Shown piece by piece: positions 9,243 to 18,393 of a stretch of 64,000 nucleotides of DNA. A model generated the notes under the pieces. That model saw only the letters and a program-made list of their open reading frames with translations. It did no database searches and was not told where the DNA came from. Origin of the DNA: Achromobacter sp. Bel (GTDB taxonomy: Bacteria; Pseudomonadota; Gammaproteobacteria; Burkholderiales; Burkholderiaceae_B); contig NZ_JABBJN010000004.1 of NCBI RefSeq assembly GCF_012928505.1, forward strand, positions 154,850 to 218,849, in the 5' to 3' direction. The position numbers and the translations under genes are program-made. Each line of letters opens with the position of its first letter. Within the stretch, counting starts at the first letter, position 1.

Positions 9243-9722
9243 TTAATCCTTTGCCGCGGCGGGAGCCGGCGAGAACAGTTGCGCCAGATGCACCACCACG
9301 GTGACGGCGCACGCGAACGGCAATGCCAGGTAGACGGTGCCGGCCGACACGTCCAGCGCGGGCAGCGTCTGGTCCATCGTCAGCTCGGCCAGTTGCCAGC
9401 CGGCATAGCCCAGCGCCACCAGCCCCACGATGACCAGCACCTGGTTGATGCGTTCGAACACGTTCAGCGCGCGCGGGCTGCGCACCACGAAGGGCAGCAG
9501 GCCGGCCATCAGGTGCGACCGCTCGTAGCTGCAGGCGACCCCGCCGATAAAGGCGGACCACACCAGTACCAGGCGTGGCAATTCCTCGGCCCAATGGGGC
9601 GTGGTGTGCGTGACGAAGCGGGCGAACACCACGTAGGTGATCAGGATCGCCAGCAAGGCCACCGCCAGGGCGGCGAAGGCCTTGCTGATGCCCGACAGGA
9701 TGGCGGACAGTCGATTCAGCAT
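9243..9722 (-). CDS. TRAP transporter small permease (DctQ family)
   Basis: A 159-residue protein with four membrane segments, fitting DctQ. The WAEELPRL stretch near residue 44, between the first two helices, is the family signature. The start ATG shares its last base with the stop of the DctP gene (TAATG at 9720-9724), a 1-base overlap. The reading frame is open further upstream, but that part runs inside dctP and is not coding in this frame. DctQ clamps and stabilises DctM in the membrane. Confidence 0.94.
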   Translation of the reverse strand: MLNRLSAILSGISKAFAALAVALLAILITYVVFARFVTHTTPHWAEELPRLVLVWSAFIGGVACSYERSHLMAGLLPFVVRSPRALNVFERINQVLVIVGLVALGYAGWQLAELTMDQTLPALDVSAGTVYLALPFACAVTVVVHLAQLFSPAPAAAKD

Positions 9723-10717
9723 TACGGGGCCTCGCGGTACTTCTGCACGATGGCCATCAGCTCGGGGCCGTAGGTGACCGAATAGGTCTTCCACACGGGT
9801 TGGACGGCGGCGGCGAACGCGGTCTTGTCGACCTCGTTGACCTGCATGCCTTTTTCTTTCAGCTGCGCCACGAACTGCTGATCGCCGTCGGTGATCATCT
9901 TGCGCTGCGCGTCGCGCCAGGTGTCCGCAGCGGTCTGCACGATCTTCTTGTCGTCGGCCGAGAGGCGGTTCCAGACCGGCTTGGAGATGATCAGGTTGGC
10001 CGGACCCCAGACGTGGCTGGTCAGCGAGAGGTACTTCTGCACTTCGAAGAAGGACGAGGTGTAGATAATGGACAGCGGGTTTTCCTGCGCGTCGAACACC
10101 TTTTGCTGTAGCGCCGAATACAGTTCGCCGAAGGCCAGCGGCGCCGGGTTGGCGCCCAGCGCGGTGAAGGTGTCCAGGCGCATCTTGTCGGGCGTCACGC
10201 GCGTCTTCAGGCCGGTCAGGTCGGCGGGCTTGGCGACGGGGCCGCGGTTGTTGGTCACGTGGCGAAAGCCGTTTTCCCACCAGGAAATGATGGTCAGGTT
10301 CTTCTTGTCGGCCAGCTTGGCCAGCGCTTGGCCCAGTTCGCCGTCATAGGCTTTGTAGGCTTGTTGCGAGGTCGCCCACGTGTAGGGCAGTTCGACCACG
10401 CCGAACTTGGGCTCGATCGGCTGCAGCGAGCCCGAACCGATGATGGCCGCACCCTGGCTGCCGATCTGCAGCCCTTCCAGCATGGTCTTTTCGTTGCCCA
10501 GCTGGCCACTGGGGAACAGGATGAAGTTGACCCGGCCGGCGGTCTTTTCCTTGACCTCGGCGGCGAAGCCTTCGGCGGCCTTGTTCCAGCTGTGGCTGGG
10601 GGCCAGCACGTGGCCCAGCTTGATGTCCAGGGCGTGGGCTGACAGCGGCGCCAGGCCCGCCACGGCGAACACGGCGCCGGCCAGCAGGGCGTGGGTTTTC
10701 TTGAGTTTTTGGATCAT
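9722..10717 (-). CDS. TRAP transporter solute-binding protein (DctP family)
   Basis: A 331-residue periplasmic binding protein. The signal peptide runs from KLKK through a hydrophobic HALLAGAVFAVAGLAP segment to SAHA, with cleavage near residue 30. The mature protein starts LDIKLGHVLAPSHSW, the typical DctP opening. The conserved Arg that salt-bridges the ligand carboxylate is probably in GLKTRVTPDK. I start at the ATG at 10717, where the signal peptide is best placed; an in-frame ATG at 10753 would add 12 residues. Ligands of the family are mostly organic acids. Gene order dctP-dctQ-dctM is standard. Confidence 0.95.
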   Translation of the reverse strand: MIQKLKKTHALLAGAVFAVAGLAPLSAHALDIKLGHVLAPSHSWNKAAEGFAAEVKEKTAGRVNFILFPSGQLGNEKTMLEGLQIGSQGAAIIGSGSLQPIEPKFGVVELPYTWATSQQAYKAYDGELGQALAKLADKKNLTIISWWENGFRHVTNNRGPVAKPADLTGLKTRVTPDKMRLDTFTALGANPAPLAFGELYSALQQKVFDAQENPLSIIYTSSFFEVQKYLSLTSHVWGPANLIISKPVWNRLSADDKKIVQTAADTWRDAQRKMITDGDQQFVAQLKEKGMQVNEVDKTAFAAAVQPVWKTYSVTYGPELMAIVQKYREAP

Positions 10718-10783
10718 GGGGGGTTCCAGATGCGAAAAGGATCGGATGGACAAAGGGAATTCGGCGGCGGGGTGCGGCCCCGC

Positions 10784-11914
10784 TCAATAGGACTGCCCCC
10801 GCATGGATGCGGGGTGGCCGGGCAAAGGGATGCGGGTGCCGGTATCGGTCAGGCCGTTGTCTCCGACGGCCAGCACCTGCAAGGTCGCATCCAGGAAATT
10901 GCCCACATACAGGTAACGGCTGTCGGGGCTGAAGGCCACGCCCTCGGGCAGCGCGCCGACCTCGATGGCGTTGACCCGCGCCACGCGCCGGCCGTCGATG
11001 CGCAGCAGCACGATCTGGCCGCGAGGGTGGTGGAACCATTCCGACGCCGGGTTGTTCGACCCCTGCACGATGGCCACCGCGGCATGGCGGCCGTCCGGGC
11101 TGATCGCGATGCCTTCCGGGCCGTCTTCGACCATCAGGCGGTCGATGACGCGGGGCGGCGTGGCCGACAGGTCGACGACGCTGACAGAGTCCGCGTGGCC
11201 GTCGGACGCCGTCGGGCTGCCCATGTCCACCACCAGCGCCAGCGCGCCGTCGGGCGACACGACCAGATTGAACGGCACCAGGCCGGTGGTCAGGTCTTCG
11301 GCAGGGTCATGCGTGACGCGGGGCGCGGGGCCGCCTTCGTCGATGTGCAGCACGCCCAGGCGGTGCGTGTCGGTCTTGACGACGAAGGCGCGCCGGCCGT
11401 CGGCCGAAAACGACACTGCCACCACGGGCGTGCCCACGTCGACGTCGCCGCAGGCTTGCACCCGGCCATCGGCGATCTTCAATACCGACACGGATCGGCC
11501 CGCCTTGTTGGCGACCAAGGCCAGCGTCCCCGCGCGGTTGATCGACAGGCCCGAGGGCTGCAGGCCGACCTGGAGCGTCTGCACCCATGCGGGCGGGGTC
11601 GCGCGCAGGTCAATCACGTGCAGATCCCGGCCGGGCGTCGGCTGCCAGCCGGCGCCGTCGGCGCGCGCCGGCCAGGCCATGGAATCGGCGACCAGCGCCA
11701 GCCGCTGGTCCGGCGTGACGGCGAGGTTGACGGGCGGGCCGAACAGCGAATTGGGCAGCGGCAAGGTCGCGATCAGCACGGGCGCGGCGGGGTCGGCGGC
11801 CGCGTCGAAGACGCTGAGCGTGTCGCGTCCCGGGGCCAGGAAGCGGATCCGGCCGTCGTCCCAGGTCACTTTCTCGTCGTTGCCGACCAGCAGGAAGTGG
11901 GAGGCCGGCTTCAT
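10784..11914 (-). CDS. YncE/YVTN-type beta-propeller protein, function unknown
   Basis: A 376-residue protein made of repeated blades with the pattern '(I/V)SPDG R.A.V...' at least five times (for example AVTPDQRLALVAD, SFSADGRRAFVVK, AISPDGRHAAVAI, AFSPDSRYLYVGN), as in YVTN/YncE or lactonase-like propellers. No clear signal peptide is seen, which is unusual because many relatives are periplasmic. It lies between the ABC importer genes (overlapping the last ATPase gene by ATGA) and the TRAP genes (66 bases before dctP). It could be a lactonase for an aldonolactone-type intermediate or a binding scaffold. I see no catalytic residues that decide this. Confidence 0.85.
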   Translation of the reverse strand: MKPASHFLLVGNDEKVTWDDGRIRFLAPGRDTLSVFDAAADPAAPVLIATLPLPNSLFGPPVNLAVTPDQRLALVADSMAWPARADGAGWQPTPGRDLHVIDLRATPPAWVQTLQVGLQPSGLSINRAGTLALVANKAGRSVSVLKIADGRVQACGDVDVGTPVVAVSFSADGRRAFVVKTDTHRLGVLHIDEGGPAPRVTHDPAEDLTTGLVPFNLVVSPDGALALVVDMGSPTASDGHADSVSVVDLSATPPRVIDRLMVEDGPEGIAISPDGRHAAVAIVQGSNNPASEWFHHPRGQIVLLRIDGRRVARVNAIEVGALPEGVAFSPDSRYLYVGNFLDATLQVLAVGDNGLTDTGTRIPLPGHPASMRGQSY

Positions 11915-12710
11915 GCCGCCCGCTCCTGGACTTGCGGCACGGCCAGCGTCGCGCCGATCAGTTGCCGCGTGTAGGGGTGGACGGGCGAAAAATACACCTG
12001 GTCCGCATTGCCGCGTTCGACCACGCGGCCGCCTTGCAGCACCACGATCTGGTCCGCGATGTGCTGCACGACCGCCAGGTTGTGGCTGATGAACAGATAA
12101 CCCAGGCCGCGCTCGCGCTGTAATTCCATCAACAGGTTCAGGATCTGGGCCTGCACCGACACGTCCAGCGCGGACGTGGGTTCGTCGCAGATCAACAGCT
12201 GCGGTTCCAGCATCAGCGCGCGGGCGATGGCCACGCGCTGGCGCTGCCCGCCCGATAGTTCACGGGGATATCGTGCGGCGAACGCCGGCACCAGCCCCAC
12301 GGCGTCCATCATCCGGCGCACGGCCGTTGCCTGCGTCGAGGCGTTGCCCATGCCGTGGACGCGCAACGGCGCCGTCAGGATCTCCTGGATGGTGCGGCGC
12401 GGGTTCAGCGATGAATACGGGTCCTGGAACACCATCTGGATGCGGCGGGCGCGGGCGCGCGCGGGCATTGCCGCCAACGGCTGGCCGTCCAGCAGCGCCT
12501 GGCCCTGGGTCGGGGCCAGCAGGCCCAGCATCAGCTTGGCGATGGTGGACTTGCCGCTGCCGGATTCGCCGACCAGGCCGATGGTCTGGCCGGCGGGCAC
12601 ATGCAGGTCGACGTCGTGCAGGATGCGCGGCGCGGGGCGGCGCGAGAACAGGTTGGCGCGGCCATACTGGAAGCACAGGCCATTCAGGCTGATGCTGGCG
12701 TCGGTCGGGG

Positions 12711-12714
<4 letters not shown>
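11911..12714 (-). CDS. peptide/nickel-type ABC importer ATPase (DppF/OppF-like)
   Basis: A 267-residue nucleotide-binding subunit with Walker A GESGSGKST near residues 45-53, Q-loop QMVFQDPYSSLNP, signature LSGGQRQRVAIARAL and Walker B LLICDEPTSALD, ending with the HPYTRQL segment typical of the oligopeptide group. The ATG at 12714 overlaps the stop of the partner ATPase gene (ATGA); a longer start at 12759 lies inside that gene. It powers the importer whose permeases are encoded just upstream. Confidence 0.95.
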
Positions 12715-13709
<995 letters not shown>

Positions 13710-13713
13710 GGCG

Positions 13714-14583
13714 TCAGCCCTTCTTCATTTGGATGGCGCGCAGCGTCTCGCCCGCGCGGTTCACGCACAGCACCAGCACGAACAGCACAATGCTGGGGAT
13801 GACGACCAGCGACGGCTGGAACAGCATGTTTTCCTTGCCCTCGGCGATCATCAGGCCTAGTGACGGCATCGGGGCCGGCACGCCCAGGCCCAGGAACGAT
13901 AGCGAGGCCTCCAGCGTGATCGCCATGGCGGCGTCTACCGTGCCGATGATGAGCAGGTTGCCGACCAGGTTGGGCAGGATGTCGCGCCAGATGATCTGCA
14001 GGTGCGTGCAGCCTTGCAGGCGGGACGCCGTGACGAATTCGGCATTGCGCAGGCCGGCCGCCATGGTGCGAGCCACCAGCGCATAGCGTTCCCACAGCAG
14101 CAGGCCCAGCACCAGCACCACCACGGTCAGGGACGCGCCCACCACCGACACCACGGCCAGCGCCACCAGGATGATGGGCAGCGCGAGGCGGGCGGTGATC
14201 AGGAACGATACGACGCGGTCGACGGTGCCGCCGAAGTAGCCCGCGACGACACCCAGCGTCGTGCCGATCAGGCCGCCCATCAGGGCGACGGACAGGCCGA
14301 TCAGCGCCGAGACGCGCACGCCGTACAGGGCGCGTGCCAGGACGTCGCGGCCCAATTGGTCAGTGCCCAGAATATGGTTCCAGTCGCCGCCTTCACCCCA
14401 GACGGGCTCTTGCAGCCGGGCCAGCAGGTCTTGGGAGTACGGGTCATGCGCAATCAGGTAAGGGCCGATCAGGCCCGCCAGCACCAACAGCGCCAGGACG
14501 ATCAGGCCGAAACGGCGGCCGGCGCGGGCCAGGCGGTCGCCGCGCGGCGCGGCGGGCAGGGAAGAAGACAGGACGGTGCTCAT
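13714..14583 (-). CDS. ABC importer permease (DppC-like)
   Basis: A 289-residue inner-membrane permease with an N-terminal hydrophobic anchor and about five further segments. The LGTDQLGRDVLAR motif near residue 73 is the N-terminal hallmark of DppC/OppC proteins. The EAA loop, which docks the ATPases, is in the EFVTASRLQGCTHLQIIWRDILPN region. The ATG at 14583 overlaps the stop of the DppB-like gene. Confidence 0.94.
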   Translation of the reverse strand: MSTVLSSSLPAAPRGDRLARAGRRFGLIVLALLVLAGLIGPYLIAHDPYSQDLLARLQEPVWGEGGDWNHILGTDQLGRDVLARALYGVRVSALIGLSVALMGGLIGTTLGVVAGYFGGTVDRVVSFLITARLALPIILVALAVVSVVGASLTVVVLVLGLLLWERYALVARTMAAGLRNAEFVTASRLQGCTHLQIIWRDILPNLVGNLLIIGTVDAAMAITLEASLSFLGLGVPAPMPSLGLMIAEGKENMLFQPSLVVIPSIVLFVLVLCVNRAGETLRAIQMKKG

Positions 14584-15497
14584 GAGGCGGCTCGCACGCG
14601 GGGGTCCAGCCAACCGTTGATCAGGTCGGCGGCCAGGGTCAGGACGATGTAGATCAGCGCAAAGATCAGGATCAGCGCCTGCATCGTGGGGAAGTCACCG
14701 CGCAGGATGGACGTCCAGGCCAGCAGCCCGGCGCCGTTGATGGCGAAGACGGTTTCGATGACGACGGAGCCGGCCAGCAGGGTGCCCATCTGGGCGGCCG
14801 CCAGCGACACCAGCGGCCGCAAGGCGTTGCGCAGTGCGTACTTCAGCACGACGCTGGCGCCGCCCAGGCCCATGGCGCGGGCGGTGCGGATGTAGTCCGT
14901 GGCCAGCACCGTCTCCATCTCGGATTTCATCAAGCGCAGCATCGCGGGCATCGCGAAAAGCCCCAGCGCGACGACGGGCATCACGTAATGCTTCCAGGTG
15001 TCGAACCCCGACGCAGGCAGCCACTGGTTGCGCACGCTGAAGACGATGATCAGCAGGAATGCCAGGCAGAACGGCGGCATCGCCTGCGCGCAGGCCGACA
15101 GCAGCATGGTCGCGCGGTCGGCGAGCGAACCCTTGCGCAACCCCGCCAGCACGCCCAGCGGAATAGCCAGCAATAGCGCGAACGCCATCGCGGCCAGGCC
15201 CAGTTTGGCGGTGGCGGGGAAGTGCTGGCCCAGCAATTCGGCCACGGGACGGCTGAAGTACAGGCTGTCGCCGAAATCGCCGCGCACGACGCCGGCCAGC
15301 CACCGCCCGTACTGCACCAGGATGGGGTCGGAAAAGCCGTGCTGCTGCGACAGCCGGACGGCGTCGGCGGCGCTGCCTTCACCGGCCAGGCGTGCGGCCG
15401 GGTCGCCGGAGGCGAACACCAGCGAGAAGCTGATCAGCGATACGAACACCACCAGCAAGGCGGCGACCAGCAATCGGCGGAACAGGAATGCAATCAT
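14580..15497 (-). CDS. ABC importer permease (DppB-like)
   Basis: A 305-residue permease with six membrane segments and the DppB-type N-terminus (IAFLFRRLLVAALLVVFVSL). The EAA loop is in the DYIRTARAMGLG region near residue 205. It is the first membrane gene after the binding-protein gene, from which it is separated by 100 bases holding a hairpin; such spacing often lowers permease expression relative to the binding protein. Confidence 0.94.
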   Translation of the reverse strand: MIAFLFRRLLVAALLVVFVSLISFSLVFASGDPAARLAGEGSAADAVRLSQQHGFSDPILVQYGRWLAGVVRGDFGDSLYFSRPVAELLGQHFPATAKLGLAAMAFALLLAIPLGVLAGLRKGSLADRATMLLSACAQAMPPFCLAFLLIIVFSVRNQWLPASGFDTWKHYVMPVVALGLFAMPAMLRLMKSEMETVLATDYIRTARAMGLGGASVVLKYALRNALRPLVSLAAAQMGTLLAGSVVIETVFAINGAGLLAWTSILRGDFPTMQALILIFALIYIVLTLAADLINGWLDPRVRAAS

Positions 15498-15537
15498 GCG
15501 TCAACCTTTGTCGCGGTGCACCGGCGCGCGCCGCCCC

Positions 15538-15561
15538 GCCGGGACGCCGAAGCGGCCCGGC
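15538..15561 (-). other. hairpin between binding-protein and permease genes
   Basis: GCCGGG and CCCGGC pair around an inner CCG/CGG pair with a small bulge. It lies in the 100-base gap between the ABC binding-protein stop and the permease start. It could protect the upstream transcript from 3' decay or attenuate transcription, the common way binding proteins are made in excess. The surrounding gap is very GC rich, so chance pairing is possible. Confidence 0.4.
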
Positions 15562-15597
15562 CGAACAGGCATTGCGCCGGCGCGGCGGCCGTCCGGA

Positions 15598-17103
15598 TCA
15601 GTTCCAGGTGGCCTTGTAGAAACGCGGGAATTCATCGCCGTCGACCGAGAAGTTCAAGTCCTTGGCCTGCACGGCGTTCAGCGAGTGGTTCCACAGCGGC
15701 ACCCAGTACGCCTGGTCGGCCACGATCTTCTGCGCGGCGGCGTAGTTCTTGGCGCGCAGGTCGCGGTCTACGGACGTGTCGGCCGCTTCCAGGTACTTGA
15801 TAACTTCGGGATTGCGGGCCTGGTCGTCCGGGCCGCCGCGGAAAAAGTTGCTGGTGGACAGCGCCGCGTCGGCGATGCCGTACGAGCCCCAGTTGGACGA
15901 CAGCATGGCGATCTTGCCGTCGCGCCAATTGGTCATGGCGGTGCCGTACTGCTGTTCCACGAGGTTCAGCTTGATGCCGGCCTGCGCCATCTGGGCGGCG
16001 GCCGCGTCCAGGATGCTGCGCGGCGGGGCCGAGATCACCAGGTCCAGCGTGATGCCGTTGGGGTAGCCGGCGGACGCCAGCAGTTGCTTGGCGCGGGCCG
16101 GGTCGAACTTGTAGGTCTGCACGTCGGCGGTGCAGCCGAACTGAGCCGGGTTGCAGGCCGCATTGATGACCTTGGATGCGCCGCCCACCAGCGCTTTGCG
16201 GATCGCTTCGCGGTCGATGGCGTAGTTGATCGCCTGGCGCACTTCCTGCTTGGCCAGCGGCGATTTGCCATCGTCGAAACGCGGGTTCAGCGAGATATAG
16301 CTGATGCGCATGATGCTGCTGCTCTTGACCGTGACGGACGGCGTCTTCTCCATGCGGCGGGCCACGTCCGGCGGCACGCGCCAGATCCAGTCCAGGCCGC
16401 CGGACAGCAGTTCGGCGTACTGGGTGTTGGCGTCGGGCAGCACGCGCACCACCAGCTTTTTCACGGCCGGCTTGGGGCCGAAGTAATCGTCGAAGCGTTC
16501 GTACACGTAGCGGCTGCCGGGCTGGCTGTCGGTCAGGCGGTAGGGGCCGGTGCCGATGGGCTTGGCGCCCATGTCGGACGGGTTGGCCTCGTAGTACTTG
16601 CGCGGATAGATCGGCAGGTTCTCGGACAGCATTTCCAGCGCCAGCGGGTAGGGCGTCTTCATCTTGATGCGCACGGTGTCGTCGCCGACCTTTTCGGCCT
16701 TGGCGATCCACGCGACCTGGTTCTGGAAGCGCGCCTTGTAGCCGTCGGAAGACACCAGGTTCAGCGTATACAGCACGTCGTCGATGGTGAGCAGCGAACC
16801 GTCGTGGAACTTCACGTCGCGGCGGATGGGCAATTCGATGGTGGTGTCGTCCACGAACTTGTAGCCCGTGGCGATGGCCGGGCCGAATGCGCCCGTGTCC
16901 TGGTTCTTTTGCAGCAGTCCCGAAAAGACCATGCGCGCCAGCGCCAGGCCGGGACGGTCCGATTCCTTGTACGCGTCCAGCGTGGCGGGCGCCGCGTCGA
17001 AGGCGATGTTGAGGGAGTTGTCAGCCTTGTTGGCCTGGGCGGCGTGGGCGCCAAGCGCCAATAGCGCCGCGCTCACTAGCTTCACGGTACGGGTCAGCTG
17101 CAT
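15598..17103 (-). CDS. ABC importer substrate-binding protein (family 5, peptide/opine type)
   Basis: A 501-residue periplasmic receptor of the DppA/OppA class. The signal peptide is TRTVKLVSAALLALGAHAAQA, cut near residue 22. Family landmarks are the VVSSDGYKA-type region, the YPRKYYEANPSD stretch and IGTGPYRL near residue 170. The ATG at 17103 is preceded by AAGGTG about 9 bases upstream. The frame continues open to 17208, but that part is proline/valine/arginine repeats encoded by the 9-base tandem repeat and would spoil the signal peptide. Ligands of the family include peptides, opines, nickel and sugars; this one is undetermined. Confidence 0.95.
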   Translation of the reverse strand: MQLTRTVKLVSAALLALGAHAAQANKADNSLNIAFDAAPATLDAYKESDRPGLALARMVFSGLLQKNQDTGAFGPAIATGYKFVDDTTIELPIRRDVKFHDGSLLTIDDVLYTLNLVSSDGYKARFQNQVAWIAKAEKVGDDTVRIKMKTPYPLALEMLSENLPIYPRKYYEANPSDMGAKPIGTGPYRLTDSQPGSRYVYERFDDYFGPKPAVKKLVVRVLPDANTQYAELLSGGLDWIWRVPPDVARRMEKTPSVTVKSSSIMRISYISLNPRFDDGKSPLAKQEVRQAINYAIDREAIRKALVGGASKVINAACNPAQFGCTADVQTYKFDPARAKQLLASAGYPNGITLDLVISAPPRSILDAAAAQMAQAGIKLNLVEQQYGTAMTNWRDGKIAMLSSNWGSYGIADAALSTSNFFRGGPDDQARNPEVIKYLEAADTSVDRDLRAKNYAAAQKIVADQAYWVPLWNHSLNAVQAKDLNFSVDGDEFPRFYKATWN

Positions 17104-17136
17104 GTTTTCACCTTGATCTGTTTTAAGTATTTGACG

Positions 17137-17190
17137 TACGGGTCTTACGGGTCTTACGGGTCTTGCGAGGAATGCGGGGACTGCGGGGAC
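17137..17190. repeat. 9-bp-period tandem repeat upstream of ABC binding-protein gene
   Basis: Three perfect copies of TACGGGTCT (17137-17163) are followed in the same 9-base phase by TGCGAGGAA, TGCGGGGAC and TGCGGGGAC (17164-17190). The array is 54 bases of six units, 34-87 bases upstream of the binding-protein start. No gene covers it. It could be an iterated protein-binding site, an untranslated-leader element or a slippage-prone repeat. Confidence 0.85.
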
Positions 17191-17320
17191 CAGCAAAAGC
17201 GCAGGCAAGCCGCTCCCCTTGCCGCGGGCGGCGCTTTTTGCGCCGGCGGTGCATGCACGGTCGGTAAGGAGAGGGGCCTGGGGCGCCAGGCGAGGGCTAT
17301 GGGGTTATCGGGTCATCAAA

Positions 17321-18052
17321 TCATCGGATCCCACCGGTGCCGAAGTCTTCTCGCAGACGCGCCAGGATGCCGACCAGATGGTCGTGCATGGCATGGCGTG
17401 CGCGGATGGGGTCGCGGTCGACGATGGCCGCGAGGATGCGTTCGTGTTCTTTCTGCGCTTCGCTCCACACCTTGGTGGTCACGAAATGCTCTTCCAGCCG
17501 GTGGAACACCGGGCTAAGCGTGCTGAGGTGCCAAATGTGCGAGATGGCCGCGGCCAGGGCCGCGTTGCCGCAGGCGGCGCCGATGGCGCTGTGGAAGGCG
17601 CGGTCGTGCACGCTGGGCGATTCGGTCAGCGACATGCCTTCATGCGCCAGGCGGATCGCCGCGATCTGCGCGGGCGACGCCTTCTGCGCGGCCAGCGCGG
17701 CGCATTCCGGTTCGATCAGCAGGCGTGTTTCCAGCAGGTCGAAGGGACCGATGTCGGTGGCCTCGACGCTGTCCGCCGCAGGAGGCGGGGGCGCGTCCTG
17801 GTAATTGCCGTCTTCGCGCGGCGGGCAGACGAACACGCCGGTGCCCACGCGCACATCCACATAGCCTTCGATTTCCAGCGCGATCAGGGCTTCCCGCACC
17901 GACGCGCGGCTGACTTGCAGCTGCTCGGCCAATTCTCGCTCGGCGGGCAATCTGCCACCGGCGGGGAAATCGCCCGCCTTGATGCGCGCGGCGATCTGGT
18001 CGGCGATCATGCGGTAGAGGCGGGTCGAGGCTACGGCCTGAAGGGAAGTCAT
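17321..18052 (-). CDS. GntR family regulator, FadR/FCD subfamily
   Basis: A 243-residue repressor-type regulator. The N-terminal winged helix holds the GntR signature (GGRLPAERELAEQLQVSRAS then VREALIALEIEG). The C-terminal FCD helical domain starts near residue 95, with likely metal ligands in the DRAFHSAIG and HERILAAI stretches (Asp and His residues). FCD regulators respond to small organic acids. The ATG at 18052 opens the winged-helix domain; upstream frame extension has no family similarity. It is upstream of, and in line with, the ABC/TRAP catabolic series and probably controls it. The inverted repeat at 18159-18181 is a candidate operator. Confidence 0.95.
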   Translation of the reverse strand: MTSLQAVASTRLYRMIADQIAARIKAGDFPAGGRLPAERELAEQLQVSRASVREALIALEIEGYVDVRVGTGVFVCPPREDGNYQDAPPPPAADSVEATDIGPFDLLETRLLIEPECAALAAQKASPAQIAAIRLAHEGMSLTESPSVHDRAFHSAIGAACGNAALAAAISHIWHLSTLSPVFHRLEEHFVTTKVWSEAQKEHERILAAIVDRDPIRARHAMHDHLVGILARLREDFGTGGIR

Positions 18053-18393
18053 TGGGGTATGGAAAGGAGTGTTCGGGGGGTAGAGCGTAATGGGTCCGGG
18101 GCGGCCGTGTCTTGCGCGGGATCGAAGGACGGCGGGAAAGCTGTTCAGGTGCCTGATGGTCCAGTGGTCAGGCCACTGGACGAAATGTACCGGACGGCGT
18201 TCTCCTTGGGAATCGGGAATGGCCCGTTTTCCGCCGTTTTCAGGGAAAACCACTAGGGTGAGGCGGGTTGGGGGATCAGGCGGCCCGAACGCGGGGGGCG
18301 AGGCGCCGCAGAGCCGGTCCGACGGGGCGCGATAGCCGCGATGTGGCCACCGTCCCCTACACTTGGCGTCTTTATCCGTTCTCCGATTCGCCC
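18053..18393. other. divergent intergenic region between GntR and TetR regulator genes
   Basis: A 341-base gap between two divergent regulators. It holds one striking element, the inverted repeat at 18159-18181, and no convincing open reading frame. I could not place -10/-35 boxes with confidence for either gene. Confidence 0.7.
18159..18181. promoter_or_regulatory. perfect inverted repeat, candidate FCD/GntR operator
   Basis: GTCCAGTGG and CCACTGGAC form a perfect 9-bp inverted repeat around a 5-base centre. Its core TGGTCAGGCCA (18165-18175) is close to the TGGTnnnACCA pattern of FadR-type operators. It lies about 110 bases upstream of the GntR start and about 215 bases upstream of the TetR start, so autoregulation is possible. 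Confidence 0.6.

Noticed and set aside
7955..9722. Citrate lyase complex because of the CitE-like gene
   Set aside because: No CitC, CitD, CitF or CitX genes nearby; the family also contains malyl-CoA-type lyases.
15498..15597. Possible large REP-like element in the gap before the DppB-like gene
   Set aside because: Very GC-rich arms do not pair consistently beyond the small hairpin at 15538-15561.
14998..17064. Long plus-strand open frame antisense to the ABC binding protein
   Set aside because: High-GC codon bias opens the opposite strand; the sequence has no recognisable domain, while the minus strand encodes a clear periplasmic receptor.
17104..17208. N-terminal extension of the ABC binding protein with PVR repeats
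   Set aside because: The signal peptide begins at the ATG at 17103 with a ribosome site; the extension is encoded by the 9-bp tandem repeat.
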